DNA from: Bacteriovoracaceae bacterium UBA4573
Lineage (GTDB): Bacteria; Bdellovibrionota; UBA1018; UBA923
NCBI GenBank assembly: GCA_002387735.1
Contig: DGKJ01000008.1
Location: 1 to 29,721, forward strand
DNA length: 29,721 nucleotides
Reading direction: 5' to 3'
Made by a program: the position numbers and the translations under genes. The notes beneath the pieces are model-generated. The model worked only from the letters and a program-made list of their open reading frames with translations. It was not told the origin of the DNA and made no database searches. This document shows, piece after piece, positions 7,804 to 16,109 of the stretch (position 1 is the stretch's first letter; every line of letters starts with the position of its first letter).

Positions 7804-8541
7804 ATGGGTGATAAAGTTCCTCAACCTATAGAGCCTACTGAGTCCGCGTCAGTCGCTAAGTCCTCCACGGATTCCGTGGCCGCCATTCGATTAGTCGAGT
7901 ATTGGGCGCGCACCTTGCCGGTTCGCTCCGAGCTTCACCTTATACGTAAGGTTTGGCACGCGACCATGGGGCTGATCGTAGTGGCCCTTTACCTGGGCGG
8001 AATGCCCCATAATTTGGCGCTTACGATTCTAGGTGGGTTGTTTATCTTTAGTATCACCATGGAGCTTCGCCGGCTTCGCAACCCAGCGTTGAACGAGCGC
8101 TGCATTCGCTTTTTCGGTCCGATCATTCGAAGCAACGAAGTGAATCGTATTAGTGGAATGCCCTATTATATTGCTTCGGCTATGATTGCAGTCGCAATTT
8201 TCCCCCGAGATGTGGCCGTGCTGTCGATGTTGTTTCTCGCGCTTGGTGATCCGATTTCTTCGCTCGTGGGAATTCTGTGTAAAGGGCGAAGTGTTAAGAT
8301 TCTTCCTGGAAAGTCGCTTCATGGGACCGCTGCTGGGTTTTTAGTGTGCGCGGCCGCGAGCTGGTTCTATTTGCAATCTGAAGGCTGGGCCGGGCTTGAT
8401 TTGATTCGCATGGTACTGTTGGGGGGCTTTGCTGGAGCTGTTTCCGAGTTGCTTCCGCTCGAACTCGACGACAACTTCACGATCCCCGTGGTGAGCGGGT
8501 TCATTCTGTGGCTCGGGTTTATAGCCATGCAGTTTATTTGA
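7804..8541 (+). CDS. CTP-dependent polyprenol/phytol kinase-like membrane protein (VTE5/DGK1/SEC59-like)
   Basis: A 245-residue integral membrane protein with about six or seven hydrophobic segments after a polar 50-residue N-terminus. Characteristic blocks are RKVWHATMGL (kinase family N-terminal motif, R/K-H), ALGDPISSLVG, the PGKSLHGTAAGF motif and ELLPLELDDNFTIPVVSGF. These match the dolichol kinase, DGK1 and phytol/phytyl-P kinase (VTE5/VTE6) family, which uses CTP to phosphorylate isoprenoid alcohols or diacylglycerol in the membrane. The true substrate cannot be read from sequence: undecaprenol, phytol-like alcohols or diacylglycerol are all possible. GGGAGAAG upstream supports the ATG. 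A sigma54-type promoter precedes it and a weak terminator follows. Confidence 0.82.
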   Translation: MGDKVPQPIEPTESASVAKSSTDSVAAIRLVEYWARTLPVRSELHLIRKVWHATMGLIVVALYLGGMPHNLALTILGGLFIFSITMELRRLRNPALNERCIRFFGPIIRSNEVNRISGMPYYIASAMIAVAIFPRDVAVLSMLFLALGDPISSLVGILCKGRSVKILPGKSLHGTAAGFLVCAAASWFYLQSEGWAGLDLIRMVLLGGFAGAVSELLPLELDDNFTIPVVSGFILWLGFIAMQFI

Positions 8542-8587
8542 TCAAACCCTTCGCGCCTGCTTAAAATATCGACATATAAATTTTACC

Positions 8588-8614
8588 AAGCCCCTTAAAT
8601 TAAAGGCTTTTTTT
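8588..8614 (+). terminator. Probable rho-independent terminator
   Basis: AAGCC and GGCTT form a 5-bp stem around an A/T-rich 12-base loop, followed by five further T. It lies 47 nt after the polyprenol-kinase-like gene in the correct orientation. The stem is short, so efficiency is uncertain. Confidence 0.5.
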
Positions 8615-8648
8615 AGCCGCCGTGATGGTCTGGAACCTGCATTGCATA

Positions 8649-8660
8649 CCTCCTAGGAGG
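8649..8660 (+). promoter_or_regulatory. Strong Shine-Dalgarno inside a perfect palindrome
   Basis: CCTCCTAGGAGG is a perfect 12-bp palindrome that contains AGGAGG. The spacing to the GTG at 8671 is 10 nt; to the TTG at 8665 it is only 4 nt. The ribosome site therefore favours GTG 8671 as start. The anti-SD half CCTCCT directly precedes the SD, so intermolecular or protein-mediated control is conceivable. A loop-less hairpin cannot form fully. Confidence 0.6.
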
Positions 8661-8670
8661 TGTCTTGCTC

Positions 8671-9591
8671 GTGAAGGACCGCATTTATTGGGCCCTTTCA
8701 GCTATTGCGACTTTTGCTTGTCTTCTAACGATGACAGGAACCCCTACGTACGCTCGTGAGGTTGCCGCCTTGCCGGATGCCAGCAGCACCGTTGTGGGGC
8801 CCCAACCAGAAACCTCGCTTTCGGTGTTGAAGCCTATTTCGCAGGTCGGGCAAAGTGGCGATTACATCGATCAGGTCCCGGTCCCCGAGGCCTCGCGATC
8901 TTTTCGCGCGGAAATTTTTGACGACACTCTAACTCGGGAACTTGTTGAGCGAAACGCATTCAATATTCGCTACGAAGAGCGCGGCAACTACCAGTTAAAC
9001 CACGTCGAAGATTATCATCGTTGGCTTTCTCACAATCAGGAAGTGGCTGAATGGGCTGTGCGAAAATTGATTCACTACCACTTAGAAAAAAATCTAATTC
9101 CTAGAATTGAAAAAAGTTTGCAGAAAAAGGCCAGTGAAAAAAGTTCTTCCCCCGGCCAGTCGGCCGCTCAAGCAGCCAACACGGTCTATGGCGTTCACAA
9201 GGCCCTCAAAAATACCAAAATTAACTTTGGTGCGGAAACGAGCGGAAAGTTCCGGTTCGACATGCCTAAGGGATTACTAGAGTTCGTGATTCGTTCACCC
9301 TTGGTAGATACCGACTTCCAGTACAAGGCCTATGGACGTCGGACAGGCAATGTTCTTGGTTCGGCGTCCCAGCAATCAGAGCGAATGAGCGTGGGAATGC
9401 GCCGTTCGCTGTCTTTGATCGGCGGAGGAGTTGCTCATGCGAGGTATGGCCTTGTGAGCGATACGCTAAGCTACGGTATTAGTCGCCAGATAGTTGGTCC
9501 GATTAGCGCGCAAGTCGACCAGTCGAGGCATTTTTCAGAGTCTCACCGTGACGAGTTTGTTTACCGTGTGAATTTCGGTGCAAATTTTTAG
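8671..9591 (+). CDS. Exported protein of unknown function, possibly outer-membrane associated
   Basis: About 306 residues from the GTG start. I do not recognise the family. The N-terminus (basic KDR, then a hydrophobic core to about residue 28, ending GTPTYA) is a convincing Sec signal peptide. A charged helical middle (NQEVAEWAVRKLIHYHLEKN) is followed by a Ser/Gln/Ala linker. The C-terminal third alternates polar and hydrophobic residues (GKFRFDMPKGLLEFVIRSPL, YGISRQIVGPISAQVD) and ends VYRVNFGANF with a terminal Phe. This is reminiscent of beta-strand proteins inserted in the outer membrane, although the strand segment looks too short for a full barrel on its own. It stands as a single gene between a weak terminator and a convergent neighbour. 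Confidence 0.72.
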   Translation: MKDRIYWALSAIATFACLLTMTGTPTYAREVAALPDASSTVVGPQPETSLSVLKPISQVGQSGDYIDQVPVPEASRSFRAEIFDDTLTRELVERNAFNIRYEERGNYQLNHVEDYHRWLSHNQEVAEWAVRKLIHYHLEKNLIPRIEKSLQKKASEKSSSPGQSAAQAANTVYGVHKALKNTKINFGAETSGKFRFDMPKGLLEFVIRSPLVDTDFQYKAYGRRTGNVLGSASQQSERMSVGMRRSLSLIGGGVAHARYGLVSDTLSYGISRQIVGPISAQVDQSRHFSESHRDEFVYRVNFGANF

Positions 9592-9603
9592 TGTTGGGTG
9601 CAG

Positions 9604-9623
9604 CCGCTTAATTGCGGTCTTTT
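9604..9623. terminator. Small hairpin between convergent genes
   Basis: CCGC, loop TTAATT, GCGG, followed by TCTTTT on the plus strand. It sits 13 nt after the exported-protein gene, and its loop contains the stop codon of the convergent minus-strand gene. A 4-bp GC stem is minimal, so it is only a possible terminator for the plus-strand gene. Confidence 0.35.
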
Positions 9624-10141
9624 CGTTCGACGTTTATTTCTAACTGAAAAATTTTTGAAAACGGATAATTGAAATCTAGTCTTATTTTGTTGGTTCCAAT
9701 TTCTAACGGAATAAAGTCGGTAGAAAATCGTTTGGTGACATGGTCTTTAAATACGGTGCCGGTATAGGACAAGGCACCATTGGTCGCCTCGAGAGACAGA
9801 GGCTCGAGTGTTTTTCGCGGTGTTTTTGGAGTAGAGGCCAGGCTTCGATTGATGGACGTGTCCGAACCCCCTTGGCAGTAAGGGCCGGTGATACGCACTC
9901 TGGAAGCTGTGGTCACAAAGGTTTCTCCGCGTTCACGGCATTTGGTTTCGTAGGACTCGGCCTTTTCGCCAAGCTTGCTCGCTACCGCTTTAGGGGGCAA
10001 GGGTTTGGATGCGACTTCCTGAGAGCCCGAAAGCACCCGGTAAAACGAATTCGTAACCACAAGCCCAACGACGCCAAGAATTGCGCATTCGATCTTGTTA
10101 TACCTCAGGCGAATTTTTGGGCCTTTTCCAAGAGGGTCCAT
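9608..10141 (-). CDS. Small membrane-anchored periplasmic protein, unknown function
   Basis: 177 residues. After a basic start (KGPKIRLRYNKIE) one hydrophobic helix (about residues 20-35, CAILGVVGLVVTNSFY) anchors the protein. The remainder is probably periplasmic: a Pro/Ala/Lys linker, a pair of Cys (ETKCRERG, GPYCQGG) that may form a disulfide, and a C-terminal strand-rich part ending in TDFIPLEIGTNKIRLDFN and a final strand, like a small beta-sandwich. I do not recognise a named family. The ATG at 10141 is preferred to a TTG one codon upstream; AAGAGG lies only 3 nt before it, so initiation may be weak. It is divergent from the histidine kinase gene, with 112 nt in between. A plus-strand frame over the same stretch looks like a shadow. 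Confidence 0.65.
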   Translation of the reverse strand: MDPLGKGPKIRLRYNKIECAILGVVGLVVTNSFYRVLSGSQEVASKPLPPKAVASKLGEKAESYETKCRERGETFVTTASRVRITGPYCQGGSDTSINRSLASTPKTPRKTLEPLSLEATNGALSYTGTVFKDHVTKRFSTDFIPLEIGTNKIRLDFNYPFSKIFQLEINVERKDRN

Positions 10142-10253
10142 CAACCTCTTATCGGTGCCCTGTCAAAACTCCTACACGGAATTTCCTGCCTCTCCTGGGC
10201 TAGTGCGCCAAATAGGTTGAAATCCAAGCGTCGGCCAGGCTAGCTTCCAGGGC

Positions 10254-12401
10254 ATGGATATTCTTGGTCAATCAGCCCTGTTGGTGGCCGTAGCGGCTTG
10301 CTCGCTGGCATTTAAGGCTCTTTCTAAAAAGTTGCGAAACAGCCTGGTCGTGCAATACGCAGTTTTGTGTTTTGTGATCAGCGCCTGGGCATTGACGTTT
10401 TTTCTGGAAAAAATTTTCCTATCCGGATTTTGTTACCAGCTGCATTTGGGTTTCAATGTCATTCTTACGCCGGTTGCTCTGCGTTTCGTGCGAAGCATCA
10501 CGCGAACTAGCACCAGGTACACTCAGATCTATGATTTGGCTGCCGCGATCTACGGGGCGATCGTGCTTTTGGTTTTGTGGCTGGGCATCATCGAAGGTTC
10601 TTTTTTTAAAATTTTAGCAACCTACGCTCCTTCATTTTTATTTTTCGAATGTGTGCGTTTGATGCTTCTTGATCTCCGGCGCATTCGGGCGCGGACCAAA
10701 GACGCCGAACCGATTTTTTTAACTCAGTCACTTCGTAATACTCTGCGTAGTTCACGGCGAGTTTGGATTTACATTGGAGCACTTGTCTTACTGGCAACTG
10801 CGGTCATGGACCACGTGCCACAGTTGGGTGAGGTTATTCCGAGCATCGGTAATGGGCTTCTTTGTATTTACCTGTATGTTTTCAGTGAAGCCATTATTCA
10901 CCAGCGGCTTTTCAATCGCACAGCGCTTGTTTCGAGAGTGATTGTACTCGTTTTTACAAGTGCAGTTTGTTCGGGGATATTTTCGGCCTTTCTCGGATGG
11001 ATCGAACAAGAACCTGCGTTGTTTATTTTAAATGCATTCGTAGCCTCGGTACTTTTTTTGATCGTACTAGAACCTATTCGTAGTCTAGCGCATTGGGTGG
11101 CCACCAAAGTTTCCGGTCGCGGAGACCGCGTAATACAAGATAAGGTTCGGCGTGCGGAGGCGGTACTTTCCGGTGCGGTGGACTCGATCGGACTTGCGCA
11201 TTCTGTGCTTTCTTTTTTAGAAGAAGTGTTTGTTGTACGGTCGGCTTCGGTTTTCGTATTGCGTTCGGATGAGTCCAAGTATCGTCGGATTCGGGGTTTG
11301 CGCGATGATTCTTTAATGCACACCGAAGTGTTGGCATCCCACGCAGTTGTCGAATTTTTTTCGCGCCTTCGTCGACGCGGCGAAACACCGATAGTATTAG
11401 AAAACTACCTGGAAAATGAAATCGAACAGGGGTTGAGTCACAATCAACGCGAACACCATCAATCTGTTTTGCTGAGTCTGCGAGCTCTCGGAGCCAATCT
11501 CGCAATTCCGTTTTTCGACGAGGACCGAGTTTTGGGATTCGTAGTGGCTCAAGTCGAAATGGCAAATCAAGAAGACGACTGGAGTCTGCTTTCGGTCGTT
11601 TACGGTTATTTTGCAGCTGCCGCACGAATTTTAAAAAACATGGATGTTTACGTTCGCATTCGAGAAAAAGAGCGGCTAGCGGCACTCGGGCAAATGTCTG
11701 CCGGTTTGGCACATGAAATTCGCAACCCTCTTGGTGCAATCAAAGGAGCAGCTCAAGTGCTTGAGGGTGAAAAAACAGTGCAAGAATCGCCGTTCCTCAA
11801 AGTCATAGTCGAAGAGGTGAATCGCCTGAACAAAGTGGTGACGCAATTTCTCGACTACTCTAAGCCAGTTCAAAGCGACTACACCGTGGTGGATATCGAT
11901 AGTGTTTTACAAAAAACGGCCGCGCTGTTTCAGAGCCTGCGCCATGAGGGGATTCGCATCGAGGTTCACACTAGTGGTGTGCCAGGCTCGGCTAGAGTGC
12001 GTTGTTCGCCCGAACAAATTAAACAGGTATTAGTGAACCTTATTCAAAATAGCATTCAGTCGTTGGAGCGGAGCCGTCCGGCTGAGGGGGGTGTGGTACG
12101 GGTTGGGGTGAATTGCGACACCAAGGCAATCGAACCGCACGTGAATGTTTTTGTTGAAGACAATGGCCAGGGAATCGCAAGAGAGGACCTTGATAAAATA
12201 TTTATTCCTTTCTTTACCAAAAAACAGAAAGGCACCGGTCTTGGTCTATCGATTTGCTCTAAAATTGCTGAGGCGCATGGTGGGCGTCTAGACGTTGTGA
12301 GTGACGAAAATAAGAACACCCGATTTACGCTGCGCCTTCGAGCAATTACTAGGGAAAACTCGGTGAAACAGCCCTTGCCGTCGTTAGAAAATCCAATATA
12401 G
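10254..12401 (+). CDS. Membrane sensor histidine kinase with GAF-like domain (NtrB-type core)
   Basis: 715 residues. The first 285 are strongly hydrophobic with about eight helices, resembling the 7TM-type N-terminal region of orthodox and PrsK-like kinases. Residues about 295-465 form a GAF-like domain (VRSASVFVLRSDE, LAIPFFDEDRVLGFVVAQ). The dimerisation/phosphoacceptor motif is LGQMSAGLAHEIRNPLGAIK with H487. The ATPase domain shows N box NLIQNSIQSL, G1 VEDNGQGI, F box IFIPFFTKKQKG and G2 GTGLGLSI, so it should be active. The stop lies one base before the downstream response regulator start, so the two are one two-component system. The signal is unknown: no periplasmic sensor domain is visible, and membrane helices or the GAF pocket may sense it. 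Confidence 0.92.
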   Translation: MDILGQSALLVAVAACSLAFKALSKKLRNSLVVQYAVLCFVISAWALTFFLEKIFLSGFCYQLHLGFNVILTPVALRFVRSITRTSTRYTQIYDLAAAIYGAIVLLVLWLGIIEGSFFKILATYAPSFLFFECVRLMLLDLRRIRARTKDAEPIFLTQSLRNTLRSSRRVWIYIGALVLLATAVMDHVPQLGEVIPSIGNGLLCIYLYVFSEAIIHQRLFNRTALVSRVIVLVFTSAVCSGIFSAFLGWIEQEPALFILNAFVASVLFLIVLEPIRSLAHWVATKVSGRGDRVIQDKVRRAEAVLSGAVDSIGLAHSVLSFLEEVFVVRSASVFVLRSDESKYRRIRGLRDDSLMHTEVLASHAVVEFFSRLRRRGETPIVLENYLENEIEQGLSHNQREHHQSVLLSLRALGANLAIPFFDEDRVLGFVVAQVEMANQEDDWSLLSVVYGYFAAAARILKNMDVYVRIREKERLAALGQMSAGLAHEIRNPLGAIKGAAQVLEGEKTVQESPFLKVIVEEVNRLNKVVTQFLDYSKPVQSDYTVVDIDSVLQKTAALFQSLRHEGIRIEVHTSGVPGSARVRCSPEQIKQVLVNLIQNSIQSLERSRPAEGGVVRVGVNCDTKAIEPHVNVFVEDNGQGIAREDLDKIFIPFFTKKQKGTGLGLSICSKIAEAHGGRLDVVSDENKNTRFTLRLRAITRENSVKQPLPSLENPI

Positions 12402-12402
12402 G

Positions 12403-13827
12403 ATGGCCCTACCGATGAGACGAGTATTGGTCGTAGACGACGAACGAAATATTACCTTCGTGATTAAAGCGATTCTTGAACGTGGCGGGTTTGAGGTCGA
12501 CGTATTCAATTCTTCAGTTGAGGCGCTCAAGCGTCTTTCAGAACCAAGAGTTCCGTACTGCGCGGTGGTGACCGACCTTTATATGCCCGATCAAGACGGC
12601 ATGGCCGTTTTAGCGCACATGAAAGATACGCACCCCGATATTCCGGTGGTTATGATCACTGCGTTTGGAACCGTCGATAGCGCCGTGCAAGCTTTAAAAA
12701 AAGGGGCGTTTGATTATATTACGAAGCCCTTTGAACAGGGCGAAATTCTCGCCATCATCGAAAAAGCTGCCAATACGTTTCAACTGCGAAATACCGAGCC
12801 CAGCAACGAAAGCGGCGACTCTCGGCTATCAAAAACACTAGTAATCGGAAAAAGTCCCGCGATGCAGGAAGTGGTGCGCATCGTCCGCAAGGTTGCGTTG
12901 TCTCCATCGACCGTATTGATCACGGGTGAATCGGGGACTGGCAAAGAACTGGTTGCGTTGGAAATACATCGTCACTCCGAGCGGGTGCATCAGCCCTTTA
13001 TAAAGATCAACTGCGCGGCCGTGCCGCATCATCTCATTGAGAGTGAATTATTTGGCTATGAGAAAGGGGCTTTTACCGGTGCCGTAAACTCTAAGCCGGG
13101 GCGTTTCGAATTAGCGCATGAGGGTACGCTCTTTTTAGATGAAGTGGCTGAGATGCCACTAGAAATGCAAGCTAAGCTTCTACGAGTCATTCAGGAGGCG
13201 GAGTTTGAGCGTGTCGGTGGTCTGCAAACCATCAAAATAAATGTACGAATAGTTGCTGCGACCAATAAAGATCTCGCCAAAGAGGTGAGAGAAGGGCGCT
13301 TTCGTGATGACTTATATTATCGTTTGAACGTAGTTTCATTGCTTTTACCGCCGCTCCGGGAGCGTCGAGTCGATATAGAAGATTTGGTTTATTTCTTTAT
13401 AAAAAAATTCAATGACAAGCTTGGAAAGCGAATTGAAAGTGTAGACTCCGTTTGTTTGAAAACACTTTGCAGTTACAGCTGGCCTGGAAACATTCGGCAA
13501 CTCGAAAATGTTTTAGAGCGTGCAATACTCATGAGCGAAGGTTCGATACTTCGATCTATCGACCTTCCTGAAGAAGTGTTCCGTGGGGAAGCATCTTTGC
13601 CGGCTTCGAGCCCAGCGGCCGAGGCATTTTATGACGGGGTACCCTTTAAAGACGCGGTTCGCAAACAAACACAGGCGATTGAACGCGAAATTATCGAAAA
13701 ATCATTGTTAGAAAACGAGGGCAATATCACTCGTACGGCGGAGCGACTTGGGCTCTCGCGCAAAGGTTTGCAATTAAAATTAAAGGAACTCGGACTGTCT
13801 TCGCAGGGTCCGAGAACTAGTCTTTAA
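12403..13827 (+). CDS. NtrC-family sigma54-activating response regulator
   Basis: 474 residues with the full NtrC layout. The receiver domain occupies about residues 5-120, with DD at 12-13, phosphoacceptor D58 in VVTDLYMPD, and the switch Thr and Lys in MITAFG and YITKPFE. The AAA+ domain occupies about 145-385, with Walker A GESGTGKE (175-182), the sigma54-contacting loop GAFTGA intact at 222-227, Walker B TLFLDEVAEMP and the arginine-finger region. The C-terminal Fis-type HTH (GNITRTAERLGLSRKGLQLK) is followed by a short tail. The intact GAFTGA loop means it should open sigma54 promoters. ATG 12403 and ATG 12415 are both possible starts. Directly coupled to its kinase, it is followed 25 nt later by glutamate dehydrogenase. 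Confidence 0.94.
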   Translation: MALPMRRVLVVDDERNITFVIKAILERGGFEVDVFNSSVEALKRLSEPRVPYCAVVTDLYMPDQDGMAVLAHMKDTHPDIPVVMITAFGTVDSAVQALKKGAFDYITKPFEQGEILAIIEKAANTFQLRNTEPSNESGDSRLSKTLVIGKSPAMQEVVRIVRKVALSPSTVLITGESGTGKELVALEIHRHSERVHQPFIKINCAAVPHHLIESELFGYEKGAFTGAVNSKPGRFELAHEGTLFLDEVAEMPLEMQAKLLRVIQEAEFERVGGLQTIKINVRIVAATNKDLAKEVREGRFRDDLYYRLNVVSLLLPPLRERRVDIEDLVYFFIKKFNDKLGKRIESVDSVCLKTLCSYSWPGNIRQLENVLERAILMSEGSILRSIDLPEEVFRGEASLPASSPAAEAFYDGVPFKDAVRKQTQAIEREIIEKSLLENEGNITRTAERLGLSRKGLQLKLKELGLSSQGPRTSL

Positions 13828-13852
13828 ATCGAGGAAGTGAGAGGAGAAGTTC

Positions 13853-15130
13853 ATGGGCGAAATTAATTCGGGCATTTGGGAAGAAAGCCCGTTGTATAGG
13901 AATGCAGTTCTGCAACTCAATGAAGCAGGCTCGACCATGCATCTTGACCCCAATGTTTTGGAGCGGCTAAAGCGACCTAAGCGAGCTCTTGTGGTAAGCG
14001 TGCCTATCCGCCTCGATGACGGAGCAATCGCGGTTTTCGAAGGTTATCGAGTACAGCACAACATGACGCTCGGACCAGGGAAAGGTGGAATTCGCTACCA
14101 TCAAGACGTGAATCTTTCCGAAGTAGCAGGTCTAGCGATGCTCATGACGTTTAAGTGTTCGCTCGTGGGTTTGCCACTTGGTGGCGCGAAGGGTGGCATT
14201 CGGGTTGATCCCAATTTGCTTTCGAGACAGGAAAAACAGGCGCTCACACGACGTTATACGACTGAGATAAATATGATCATTGGGCCAGATCGCGATATTC
14301 CTGCCCCAGATGTCGGAACCGACGCTCAGACCATGGCGTGGATGATGGATACTTTTTCTCAAGAGCGCGGGTACGCGATTCCTGGCGTGGTTACCGGTAA
14401 GCCAGTAGAAATCGGCGGCAGCCTAGGGCGAGCAGAGAGTACGGGACGAGGGGTGGTTTACACCATCGTTCAAGCCTACCAAAAATTGGGAATGAACCTC
14501 GGTCCAAGCACGACCGTGTCGGTTCACGGTTTTGGTAAGGTGGGAGCCGTTGCGGCAGAAGAAATGGAAATGCTCGGTTGTAAAGTGGTCGCCGTGAGTG
14601 ATGTGTCGGGTGGCTATTACAACAAAAATGGAATCAAGATTCGTGAATTGACACAGTATCTTGCTAAAAATCGTACGATGGTAGGTTTTCCGGGAGCAGA
14701 ACCTATTACCAACGACGAATTGATTGCATTAAAAGTGGATATTTTTATTCCGGCTGCTATCGACGGCGTAATTCATGGTGACAACGTAAACCGCGTGTCA
14801 GCAAAAGTGATTGCCGAAGGCGCCAACGGTCCGATCACTGCCGATGCCCATAAAGTTTTGGTCGATAAAGGCGTGCTGATCATTCCGGACATTCTCTGCA
14901 ATGCGGGTGGCGTTATTGTTTCTTACTTCGAATGGGTTCAGGGGCTTCAAAACTTCTTCTGGAGCGAAAACGAAGTGAACGACAAACTAAAAGCCACCAT
15001 GATTCCCGCATTTGACCGCGTGTGGTCTTGTATGGAGAAATATAAAATTCGTGACATGAAAACGGCCGCTCTCATCACGGGTGTCGAGCGTTTAAAGAAA
15101 GCAATGCTGCTAAGAGGACTTTTCCCGTAA
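13853..15130 (+). CDS. gdhA: Glutamate dehydrogenase (Glu/Leu/Phe/Val dehydrogenase family)
   Basis: 425 residues, typical of the hexameric 420-450-residue catabolic-type enzymes. The N-terminal substrate domain shows LGPGKGGIRYHQDV, K101 in MTFKCSLVGLPLGGAKGGI, the catalytic K113 and the catalytic Asp in DIPAPDVGT. The Rossmann domain has SVHGFGKVGAVAAEEM followed by AVSDVSGGYYN; the Asp after the second strand hints at NAD rather than NADP preference. FIPAAIDGVI and AEGANGPITADA complete the family signature. It interconverts glutamate with 2-oxoglutarate and ammonia. GAGGAGAAG precedes the ATG. Its position just after an NtrB/NtrC-like pair suggests co-transcription or control linked to amino-acid catabolism. 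Confidence 0.93.
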   Translation: MGEINSGIWEESPLYRNAVLQLNEAGSTMHLDPNVLERLKRPKRALVVSVPIRLDDGAIAVFEGYRVQHNMTLGPGKGGIRYHQDVNLSEVAGLAMLMTFKCSLVGLPLGGAKGGIRVDPNLLSRQEKQALTRRYTTEINMIIGPDRDIPAPDVGTDAQTMAWMMDTFSQERGYAIPGVVTGKPVEIGGSLGRAESTGRGVVYTIVQAYQKLGMNLGPSTTVSVHGFGKVGAVAAEEMEMLGCKVVAVSDVSGGYYNKNGIKIRELTQYLAKNRTMVGFPGAEPITNDELIALKVDIFIPAAIDGVIHGDNVNRVSAKVIAEGANGPITADAHKVLVDKGVLIIPDILCNAGGVIVSYFEWVQGLQNFFWSENEVNDKLKATMIPAFDRVWSCMEKYKIRDMKTAALITGVERLKKAMLLRGLFP

Positions 15131-15166
15131 GCCTATTTTGGTACGCGCTTTGCTTAAATTCGCGGA

Positions 15167-16057
15167 ATGCTACATTTGCCGACTGGCGAAACCGCGCTTT
15201 GGATTACTCATTTGCCACCAGAGGTTACTACTCAAAGGGGCTTTGCCGAAGTATTGCAATCGTATCGACTCGAGCCTGAACTTGGCGAAATAGATCTACT
15301 GTTGAGAAATAGCCGTCGAGCACCGCTTGTCGAGTATTCCGAGCAGGTCGAGAAAACTAAAAAATTTCTTTTACAGTACCCTTCGGTAAGTTTTTTGGGC
15401 TACTGGGACCCGAAATATCCTGCAAAACTTCGAAATATTCACACTCCTCCGTGGGGCCTATACGTGCTCGGGGATCTTTCCCAGTTCGAAACAGCTCTTG
15501 GCATTGTGGGTACACGAAGACCCAACGCTTACGGAATAGAAGCTGTGCGGCAATTGGTTGCTGGAATCAAGGTGCGGCCGCTACGGATCATCAGCGGCCT
15601 CGCAATGGGAATTGATTCGGAGGCCCACGCATCAGCCAACCTATGTGGAATACCGAACACTGCAGTACTAGGTAGTGGTTTAGCGGAAGTCTACCCGCGC
15701 ACGCGTTTTGTGTTGATGGAGGAAATATTAAAAACCAAGGGAAGTGTGGTGAGTGAGTTTTCCCCGTTTACCCCGGCCTACCCGAGCAACTTTCCCCGAA
15801 GAAATCGCATCATATCTGGCTTGAGCGACGCAGTATTAATTGTTCAGGGTACAAAGAAATCAGGCACTCTGCATACCGCGCGATACGCCTTGGAACAGGG
15901 GCGTTGCGTTTGCGTACTGCCGGGGGATATTTTTTCAGATTTATCCTACGTTCCCCATAAGTTGCTGCGCGAGGGGGCATTCCCAGTGGTAAGTGCTCAA
16001 GATCTCGACGAATGTCTCGACAGCGCAAAAAGTCAGCTAAGTCTAGAACTCATTTGA
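15167..16057 (+). CDS. dprA: DprA/Smf DNA-processing protein
   Basis: 296 residues. The Rossmann-like DprA core is clear: LGIVGTRRPNAYG, IISGLAMGIDSEAHASA, NTAVLGSGLAEVYP, VVSEFSPFTPAYPSNFPRRN and RIISGLSDAVLIVQGTKKSG, then ALEQGRCVCVLPGDIF. DprA binds incoming single-stranded DNA and loads RecA during transformation. The C-terminal winged-helix domain of many DprA proteins is absent, since the protein ends soon after LLREGAFPVVS, and the N-terminal SAM-like region is short and divergent. It is followed after 52 nt by topA, a common dprA-topA arrangement that supports the call. Confidence 0.9.
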   Translation: MLHLPTGETALWITHLPPEVTTQRGFAEVLQSYRLEPELGEIDLLLRNSRRAPLVEYSEQVEKTKKFLLQYPSVSFLGYWDPKYPAKLRNIHTPPWGLYVLGDLSQFETALGIVGTRRPNAYGIEAVRQLVAGIKVRPLRIISGLAMGIDSEAHASANLCGIPNTAVLGSGLAEVYPRTRFVLMEEILKTKGSVVSEFSPFTPAYPSNFPRRNRIISGLSDAVLIVQGTKKSGTLHTARYALEQGRCVCVLPGDIFSDLSYVPHKLLREGAFPVVSAQDLDECLDSAKSQLSLELI

Positions 16058-16097
16058 CAACAAGCCGCTATTGCTAAAAATAAATTCAGAGTATACT
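16054..16097 (+). promoter_or_regulatory. Candidate topA promoter region
   Basis: A perfect -35 TTGACA lies at 16054-16059 but has only poor -10 matches (TAAAAA after 15 bp). A good -10-like TATACT at 16092-16097 has TTGCTA 15 bp upstream. If TATACT is used, the transcript starts only about 6 nt before ATG 16110, which has no Shine-Dalgarno, so a near-leaderless topA mRNA is possible. Confidence 0.35.
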
Positions 16098-16109
16098 CAA
16101 ACCTCACAT

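Noticed and set aside
10162..10167. TTGACA on the minus strand before the small membrane-anchored gene
   Set aside because: At 16-18 bp spacing the -10 would fall on the start codon and has no good match.
9740..10243. 167-residue plus-strand open frame
   Set aside because: Antisense to the membrane-anchored protein, which shows a sensible TM helix and strand-rich domain; the plus frame has atypical composition and no ribosome site.
11074..11739. 221-residue minus-strand open frame
   Set aside because: Shadow of the histidine kinase gene, whose motifs are unambiguous in this stretch.
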